Below, in pieces: positions 63,898 through 64,000 of a stretch of DNA of 64,000 nt (its first letter is position 1; each line of letters opens with the position of its first letter). The position numbers were made by a program, and so were the translations under genes. Under the pieces are notes generated by a model. The model was not told the DNA's origin. It did not search any database and saw only the letters and a list, made by a program, of their open reading frames with translations. The stretch comes from Amoebidium appalachense (Eukaryota; Ichthyosporea): positions 868,001 through 932,000 of the forward strand of contig CAVNZM010000015.1 in assembly GCA_963693365.1 (NCBI GenBank). Direction: 5' to 3'.

Positions 63898-64000
63898 GTA
63901 TGTGTGTGGGGCGGTGGGGGGGGGGGGGGGTTGTATAGGTGGGTGGGTGGGTGTGGATGTGGGTGTGTATGTTGCGGGCGCGCGGGTGTGTGGGTGCCTG

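Overview
The window is eukaryotic nuclear DNA. Genes are split into many short exons (27-178 nt) with GT-AG introns, and the spaces between exons are filled with long poly-C/poly-G runs, (CA)n/(GT)n microsatellites, minisatellites and short dispersed repeats. Gene content fits a unicellular opisthokont relative of animals and fungi, for example an ichthyosporean-like holozoan: a CIB-type EF-hand protein, a LIV-1-type ZIP, a DUG2/DUG3 glutathione-degradation pair and a Ty1/copia element with a half-tRNA primer site. This placement is an inference. Gene models were built by hand from conserved motifs, splice signals and phase bookkeeping.

Layout. 1-6380: Ty1/copia retrotransposon. The 3' end of one copy (1-499) runs into a full element (LTR 500-1264, gag-pol, LTR 5616-6380), so two copies share an LTR. 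The 3' LTR abuts the coding sequence of a ZIP metal transporter, of which only the 3' half (6382-8322) is in view. 8323-12322 is repeat-rich with no gene recognised. 12323-41529 is the centrepiece: about 38 exons on the + strand whose phases chain into one 1226-codon frame. It encodes a class-II glutamine amidotransferase (DUG3-like, Cys2 nucleophile), a linker, a seven-repeat WD40 propeller and an M20 peptidase-like domain (DUG2-like). In yeast Dug2 and Dug3 are separate proteins that form the glutathione-degrading complex; here they appear fused. The M20 part has lost the usual general-base Glu and one metal-binding Asp. 41530-48726 holds repeats and a few exon-like scraps. 48727-53624 (- strand) is a seven-exon CIB-like calcium-binding protein. 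54680-56545 (+) is a three-exon dithiol glutaredoxin. 58100-58234 (+) is a 44-codon Lys-rich ORF. 60167-61966 (- strand) is a secreted, probably GPI-anchored protein with two TRASH/YHS-like CPxC modules. 62831-63897 (+) is the 5' end of the ribosome biogenesis factor BRX1, leaving the window.

Themes. The glutathione amidotransferase fusion and a glutaredoxin lie about 13 kb apart. The ZIP transporter and the CPxC protein suggest metal handling, but no operon-like logic is expected in such a genome. Two structural oddities recur: poly-C starting a few bases inside the intron after many 5' splice sites, and local duplication of exon edges with their splice sites into flanking introns (exons 5, 11, 13, 31 and 34 of the fusion gene).
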